DNA of 64,000 bases from Symbiobacterium thermophilum (GTDB taxonomy: Bacteria; Bacillota; Sulfobacillia; DYFQ01): assembly GCA_020725105.1 (NCBI GenBank), contig DYFQ01000001.1:45176-109175 (forward strand), in the 5' to 3' direction. Under the pieces are notes generated by a model that did no database searches, had not been told where the DNA came from, and worked only from the letters and a program-made list of their open reading frames with translations. Numbering within the stretch: the first letter of the stretch is position 1; each line of letters begins with the position of its first letter. The translations under genes were made by a program, and so were the position numbers. Shown here in pieces: positions 58,783-64,000 of this stretch.

Positions 58783-59088
58783 ATGGCTCTGGTCCGGACC
58801 AACGTCGCGGCATGTGTCCAGCTTGCCGGAACCCGGCGCCTGACCGTGGCCGGCGACAGCGTGGCGCAGGTCCTGGCTGAGCTCGAGCGTTGCTTTCCGG
58901 GGATGCTGGCGGCCATCGTGACGGAGGGCGGCGGGTTTCAGGGCCACTTGATGGTCGTGGCTCGTTTCAGGGACGACACCGCCTTCCAGATGGTGAGGAC
59001 CGCCCGGGACAATCGCGGGGGTCTCGAGGAACTGGCCATTCTGGCCATCCCCGCCGGCGGCGCCGGCGGCAGGTCACCGGGGGCCTGA
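58783..59088 (+). CDS. MoaD-like beta-grasp protein, second copy
   Basis: A 101-residue protein following the second tungsten oxidoreductase by 24 bases. VRTNVAACVQLAGTRRLTVA, SVAQVLAELERCFPGMLAAI and HLMVVARFRDDTAF resemble a degenerate MoaD fold. A Gly-Gly near the end is followed by RSPGA, so a free C-terminal diglycine is not encoded. It may help cofactor insertion or be a structural partner of the oxidoreductase. ATG at 58783 with GGGAGGTGG. Confidence 0.65.
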   Translation: MALVRTNVAACVQLAGTRRLTVAGDSVAQVLAELERCFPGMLAAIVTEGGGFQGHLMVVARFRDDTAFQMVRTARDNRGGLEELAILAIPAGGAGGRSPGA

Positions 59089-59143
59089 CGCAGGTCAGGC
59101 CCGGTCCCGGGAACGGGCTGGCTGGAACAGGGGGAAAGACCGG

Positions 59144-60037
59144 GTGGGCCTCATGCGTAGCCTGCTTTTCATGCCCGGCAACCGCGAGAGGATGCTGGCC
59201 AAGACACCCACCATGGTTGCCGACGGGGTGATCTGGGACCTTGAGGATGCCGTGCCCTGGGAAGAGAAACAGGCGGCCAGGGAACTGGTCCGGCAGGTCC
59301 TGGCCGAACAGGGCGTCCAGTTTCCCGACAGTCTCAGGCTCTACGTACGTGTCAATCCCGAGGTATCGGACCTGCTCGAGGCAGACCTCGGGGCGGTTGC
59401 CGGTCCCTGTCTGCACGGGGTGATGCTGCCCAAGGTAGAATCCGCAGAGCAGGTGCTACGGCTCGACAGGCTTCTCGGTGAGCTGGAGGAGGAGCGGCGC
59501 CTCGCGCCCGGCAGCATCAAGGTGCTGATCCTGGTAGAAACAGCGTTGGGCGTCATCCGGGCATATGACTCCGCCAGCGTTTGCGGGCGGGTTGAAGCGG
59601 TCTGCTTTGGCGGGGAGGACTTCACCCGCGACCTGGGGATCCAGCGGACACCTGACGGCGACGAGATCCACCACGCCCGTTGCGCTATCGTGCTCGCCGC
59701 CGCCGCGGCCGGGCTCCAGGCCGTGGATACCGTCTACACGAGCCTGGACGACCTGGCCGGTCTCGAGAGAGACTGCGCCCTCGCGCGCCGGCTGGGTTTC
59801 GGCGGAAAACTGGCCATCCACCCCCGGCAGGTGGACCTCATCAACCGGACCTTTGCCCCCACCGAGGCCGACCTGGCCTTTGCCCGCCGGGTGGTCGAGG
59901 CCTTCGCCGACCCCGCGGCCGCCGGCCGGGGCGTGGTGGTGGTCAACGGGAAGATGGTCGACAAGCCCGTTGTCGAACGCGCCCGGCGTCTCTTGAGTGA
60001 GGCTGCCGCCCGCCGGCCGCCGGGCGCCAGCTTGTAG
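59144..60037 (+). CDS. CitE/HpcH-type CoA-ester lyase
   Basis: A 297-residue TIM-barrel enzyme: MRSLLFMPGNRERMLAKTPT, VIWDLEDAVPWEEKQAAREL, LYVRVNPEV, GVMLPKVESAEQV, ILVETALGVIRAYD, CFGGEDFTRDLGIQRTPDGD and KLAIHPRQVDLIN. The Mg-binding Glu/Asp and the Arg of the family are present. It cleaves a (3S)-malyl- or citryl/citramalyl-CoA-like ester, or acts as a thioesterase. No citD/citF partners are near, so it is a stand-alone CitE-like enzyme. GTG at 59144; ATG at 59153 is an alternative. Confidence 0.9.
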   Translation: MGLMRSLLFMPGNRERMLAKTPTMVADGVIWDLEDAVPWEEKQAARELVRQVLAEQGVQFPDSLRLYVRVNPEVSDLLEADLGAVAGPCLHGVMLPKVESAEQVLRLDRLLGELEEERRLAPGSIKVLILVETALGVIRAYDSASVCGRVEAVCFGGEDFTRDLGIQRTPDGDEIHHARCAIVLAAAAAGLQAVDTVYTSLDDLAGLERDCALARRLGFGGKLAIHPRQVDLINRTFAPTEADLAFARRVVEAFADPAAAGRGVVVVNGKMVDKPVVERARRLLSEAAARRPPGASL

Positions 60038-60128
60038 CTGTAGCTAGCCAGCACGGGGGCCAGGGTGGTCAGCAGGACCATTCCGGCCGCGAGCACGATG
60101 CCGGCCGGCCACCACCAGCGCTCGGGCG
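60026..60128 (-). other. Hydrophobic protein fragment
   Basis: The minus strand encodes RWWWPAGIVLAAGMVLLTTL followed by APVLASYSYKL, a single membrane helix typical of a gene's start, but the frame merges into the antisense of the CitE-like gene. It is probably a remnant. The rest of the 230-bp gap up to the NUDIX gene has no gene. Confidence 0.25.
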
Positions 60129-60267
60129 CGGCGCTTCAGGCGGTGCGGACGACCAACCGGCGCGGGACCGGTCGGCACGCCGCGCGGAGGGTGCCGGCCC
60201 GCCTTCCTCCACCCTCATACATCCAGACGAGCCAGGTTTTCCCTGGCCAACCCGGAATACTCAGGGC

Positions 60268-60843
60268 ATGATGCTCGAACGGCACAGGCTTGATCTGATG
60301 GATATCCTGCGGGCGTATCCCGCGCTGGACGCCGCAGAGGCCGGCCACGTGTCCCGGACGCTGTCCTTTCTGGAGCGCGCGGCCGGGCCTTTTTCCAGGC
60401 ACACTGCCGCCGGGCACATCACCGCGTCGGGGTTCCTGCTCGACCCGGCGGGCCGCCGCGTCGCCCTGGTGTTCCACGGAAAGCTGGGCCGGTGGCTGCA
60501 GCCGGGCGGCCACTGCGAGCCCGACCTGGATGCGACCACCCTGGAAACCGCCCGGCGGGAACTGGACGAGGAAACGGGCTTTTCCCGCGACGCGCTGGTC
60601 CCGGCGGGCAGCCTGGTCGGCCTGGCGGACGGCGCCCCGCTCACGGTGGACGTCCACGAGGTCCCCGCCGACGGCGGGTTTCCGGCCCACCTCCACTACG
60701 ACCTGGTATACCTGTTCCGGTTGGCCGACGTGGCGCCCCGGCAGTCGGCCGCCGTACGCTGGACGCCCCTGGCCGGCCTGACCTACAATCCTGACCGGAG
60801 CCTGGGCCGCTGCGCGCGCAAGGTCGGTCAGTTCATCCGCTGA
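60268..60843 (+). CDS. NUDIX hydrolase
   Basis: A 191-residue protein with a NUDIX box GGHCEPDLDATTLETARREL followed by DEETGF, containing the metal-binding REL-DEETGF core. The preceding KLGRWLQPGGH and the later HYDLVYLFRLADVAP are typical of the ADP-ribose/(d)NTP pyrophosphatase branch. Substrate unknown. ATG at 60268; a second ATG follows directly. It stands alone between decayed regions. Confidence 0.88.
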   Translation: MMLERHRLDLMDILRAYPALDAAEAGHVSRTLSFLERAAGPFSRHTAAGHITASGFLLDPAGRRVALVFHGKLGRWLQPGGHCEPDLDATTLETARRELDEETGFSRDALVPAGSLVGLADGAPLTVDVHEVPADGGFPAHLHYDLVYLFRLADVAPRQSAAVRWTPLAGLTYNPDRSLGRCARKVGQFIR

Positions 60844-60867
60844 CTGCCCGCCGATGGGAGGTCCGGT

Positions 60868-61062
60868 CGTGGAAACGCGGCCCTGGAAGCAGGCATCACC
60901 TACTTCGACACCGCTCCGTACTACGGTGGCGGACGCTCCGAGGCGCGCCTGGGGGCCGCCCTCCGACAGGTGCTCGCCGGCCCCGACCGGGATCGGGTGG
61001 TGGTCGCCACCAAGACCCTGGCCCGGGACGCGCGGGGCGCCGAGGCGGACCTGCGAGTGGGG
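60868..61062 (+). pseudogene. Aldo/keto reductase fragment
   Basis: GNAALEAGITYFDTAPYYGG then GRSEARLGAALRQVL and DRVVVATKTLARDARG match the beta-2/beta-3 region of aldo/keto reductases, including the catalytic Asp and Tyr. Neither the N-terminal strand nor the C-terminal two thirds are present. Confidence 0.65.
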
Positions 61063-61292
61063 GAGGGAGGCATGGCAAACGCCCGGAAGAACTCGGGCCG
61101 GGCGACCCAGAGGCCGGCCGCCGAGGCCAGGAGCACGGCCGGCAGCAGCGCCGGGTCCCCGGCCAGGGCCGGCACCCGCGACCCCAGGGCACTCAGGAGA
61201 AAAGCCAGACCCTCCAGGCCTGTCCCCACCCGCCGGAGGTGACTCCTCGCCGTCGCCAGGAGCAGCGCCAGCACCGCGACGCCCAGGAGCCG
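61056..61292 (-). pseudogene. Membrane-protein fragment
   Basis: The minus strand encodes RLLGVAVLALLLATARSHLR, LEGLAFLLSALGSRVPAL and LLPAVLLASAAGLWVARPEF, two or three hydrophobic helices in one frame without a start of its own. Family not recognised. It adjoins the molybdopterin oxidoreductase fragment in a different frame. Confidence 0.35.
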
Positions 61293-61303
61293 AGGGGCGA
61301 TGG

Positions 61304-61517
61304 CCCGGGAACACGTCCCTGGCCCGCAGGAGCTGCAGCGTGTCCAGGCGCACCAGGAGCGGCAGGTCGGTGAAGGACTTGACGTGACCGTCGTCCCAGA
61401 GCCGTTCCTTGACGATCACGTGGCGAACCCCAGGGCCAGCGCGGCGTCGGTGCCCGGCCGGATGACGATGACCTCGTCGGCCTTGCTGGCCGTGGCCTGG
61501 TACTCGCAGGCGATGAC
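61304..61517 (-). pseudogene. Fragment of a DMSO-reductase-family molybdopterin oxidoreductase
   Basis: [20 protein letters not shown] then, after a one-base frame change, [20 protein letters not shown] and PLLVRLDTLQLLRARDVF. This is the conserved KADxxxxIRPGTDxALALxxxHVIxxExLxD segment, most like the nitrate-reductase-type branch. About 65 of ~900 residues remain. Confidence 0.65.
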
Positions 61518-61630
61518 CACCTTGAGGAGGCGCAGCGCCTGGTGCCGGTGACCCAGGCGCTCCACGGTCAGGGGCTCGCCGTCCAGCAGGACGGAAAACC
61601 GGCCGAGGCACCTGATCTCCAGCCGGGCCC
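61512..61630 (-). pseudogene. Fragment of a SARP/BTAD-type regulator
   Basis: [20 protein letters not shown] then [13 protein letters not shown] matches the start of the winged helix of SARP/BTAD activators (LxLLGxFxVxxDGxxV...). The frame continues directly into the molybdopterin oxidoreductase fragment, so two unrelated genes are joined in frame. Confidence 0.55.
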
Positions 61631-61774
61631 GGGCCGGCCCGCCGCCTCGTGGCCCGGCCAGCCCATGAGCCTCGAGGCAGCAGGGTTGACTTCTTGCACC
61701 CGCCCGTCCGTGGCGACGACAATGGCCGCTGGCCACGTCCCGGCCCACGGCTCCCGCCCGGGCATGAAGGCCAT
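61627..61774 (-). pseudogene. PAS-domain fragment
   Basis: From ATG at 61774: [20 protein letters not shown] then [19 protein letters not shown] is the first third of a PAS domain (IxxxDxxGxIxxxNxAaxxlxG). It then leaves frame at the SARP fragment. PAS followed by a winged-helix activator could once have been a single regulator gene. Confidence 0.55.
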
Positions 61775-61822
61775 CCCTCGCCGTATCGCGACGTCGCTGT
61801 TGCGTAAACCATAACAAACGCG

Positions 61823-61836
61823 GGTCCGTTCGGACC
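61823..61836. promoter_or_regulatory. Short perfect palindrome upstream of the aldehyde dehydrogenase
   Basis: GGTCCG-TT-CGGACC lies in the 185-bp gap between the PAS fragment and the aldehyde dehydrogenase gene. It may be an operator; nothing else supports this. Confidence 0.3.
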
Positions 61837-61881
61837 ATGGTACAGAGGAGCTACGCTCCGGGGCGCCGCGGGGACGGTCGC

Positions 61882-61934
61882 CCGGGAACGGATGGACGGC
61901 GAGAGCGGCCGGGAACGGATGGGCGGCGAGAGCG
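61882..61934. repeat. Two 26-bp direct repeats in the aldehyde dehydrogenase leader
   Basis: CCGGGAACGGATGG followed by a or g, then CGGCGAGAGCG, occurs twice with one mismatch and a 27-base period, ending ten bases before the AAAGGAGG ribosome binding site of the next gene. Confidence 0.75.
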
Positions 61935-61958
61935 CCCCGGCCGAAAGGAGGCGGCCTT

Positions 61959-63517
<1,559 letters not shown>

Positions 63518-63553
63518 CCGGGTCCGCCGGAAAGGGCGGCGCCGGCGGGTGAA

Positions 63554-63600
63554 GCGGCGGGGGGCGGGCCCCGGGGGGCACGCTTCCCGCCGCCCCTTTT
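63554..63600 (+). terminator. Terminator of the aldehyde dehydrogenase gene
   Basis: GCGGCGGG (63554-63561) can pair with CCCGCCGC (63586-63593), followed by CCCCTTTT. The loop is long and GC-rich, so pairing may shift, but the T-run makes a terminator plausible. Confidence 0.45.
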
Positions 63601-63613
63601 CGGCCCCGGCTGA

Positions 63614-64000
63614 TCAGATCAGGTCGGTGTAGGGTGGCTCGTGTCCCAGCAGCCGGAGCATGGCCACCACCTGGCCCCGGTGGTGGATCTCATGGGTCAT
63701 CACGTGCAGGAGCGCCTTGCCCACGGTGAACCGGACCGCTTCACCGCTGGACCACCGCCACGCCACCTCCCGTTCCAGGTCGGCGTCGGCCAGCCCCGCC
63801 AGGTAGGCGGTGGTCCGGTCGACGACCGGCTGCCAGACCGCGGGCAGTTCCGCCGGGGGCGGCAACCGCTCCCGCTTCACCTCGGGGAGGCGCGGGCCGT
63901 CCCCCACCAGCACCCGGCCGAACCAGTAGTCCTCCGACTCGGCCATGTGCCAGAGGGTGTAACAGATCCGGCCCACCCCCGTTTTCAGGTCCCGGCGGTA
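63614..64000 (-). CDS. DinB-family protein, 5' partial
   Basis: The frame is open to the window edge: YRRDLKTGVGRICYTLWHMA then ESEDYWFGRVLVGDG is the helix-2 metal site region, and LHVMTHEIHHRGQVVAMLRL carries the C-terminal His pair. The true start lies outside the window; GTG at 63976 is internal. It is a second DinB-type protein besides the one at 42.2 kb and is convergent to the aldehyde dehydrogenase gene. Confidence 0.82.
   Translation of the reverse strand, partial: YRRDLKTGVGRICYTLWHMAESEDYWFGRVLVGDGPRLPEVKRERLPPPAELPAVWQPVVDRTTAYLAGLADADLEREVAWRWSSGEAVRFTVGKALLHVMTHEIHHRGQVVAMLRLLGHEPPYTDLI

Overview
The window is very GC-rich bacterial chromosome, with G or C at almost every third codon position, and it is densely packed with genes. 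Several markers fit a high-GC member of the Bacillota (Thermaerobacter/Symbiobacterium/Limnochordia-like): AddAB rather than RecBCD, a class I cyclic-di-GMP riboswitch, a Bacillus-type SdhCAB complex, strong GGAGGTGA ribosome binding sites, and SpoIIE/Rsb-type partner-switching proteins. Two tungsten-type aldehyde:ferredoxin oxidoreductases, a 2-oxoacid:ferredoxin oxidoreductase and an F420:NADPH reductase point to ferredoxin- and F420-linked metabolism. This placement is inference. No rRNA, tRNA, CRISPR array, prophage or intact insertion sequence was seen.

Layout. 0-1.07 kb: the 3' part of a LipB-LipA fusion. 1.0-3.0 kb: two lower-GC genes for exported or anchored proteins. 3.1-13.1 kb: a UPF1-like SF1 helicase gene divergent from addBA. 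13.1-17.6 kb: two short-chain dehydrogenases, a GNAT/YoaP-like protein and an amidase with a GatC-like head. 17.7-20.6 kb (minus strand): an FmdB zinc ribbon behind a promoter with a CsoR-like operator, an M20 amidohydrolase, and a VKOR/DsbA pair. 20.9-24.6 kb: MoaD-like protein plus tungsten oxidoreductase, a CDF metal exporter and small membrane ORFs. 24.7-28.1 kb (minus): an NSS symporter, an EAL protein and a LuxR regulator. 28.1-29.0 kb: decayed DNA with a transposase remnant.

29.1-36.0 kb is a signalling island. It holds an EAL protein coupled to a FapA-like protein, a clear c-di-GMP-I riboswitch in front of a small exported protein, a TPR protein, a GAF-SpoIIE phosphatase, and an RsbW-like kinase fused in frame to its own STAS partner. 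36.2-42.7 kb: ECF S component, F420:NADPH reductase, a MurE-like ligase with a changed specificity motif, a hydrolase, a LOG-like protein, an FMN reductase and a DinB protein.

43.3-60.0 kb is one long plus-strand catabolic island: GntR/FadR regulator, CaiB CoA-transferase, SdhCAB, branched-chain aminotransferase, a VOR-like 2-oxoacid:ferredoxin oxidoreductase (alpha, beta, gamma, delta), a complete Liv ABC importer, a second tungsten oxidoreductase with its MoaD-like partner, and a CitE-like lyase. Together these would import branched-chain amino acids, transaminate them, oxidise the 2-oxoacids to acyl-CoA with ferredoxin as acceptor, and handle the aldehydes, acids and CoA esters that follow. 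A NUDIX gene, a frameshifted RocA-type aldehyde dehydrogenase and a partial DinB gene close the window.

A recurrent feature is short, recognisable gene fragments packed between intact genes: dipeptidase at 26.1 kb, transposases at 28.6 and 36.1 kb, pdxA and Mo-hydroxylase pieces at 42.0-43.1 kb, and aldo-keto reductase, molybdopterin oxidoreductase, SARP and PAS pieces at 60.9-61.8 kb.
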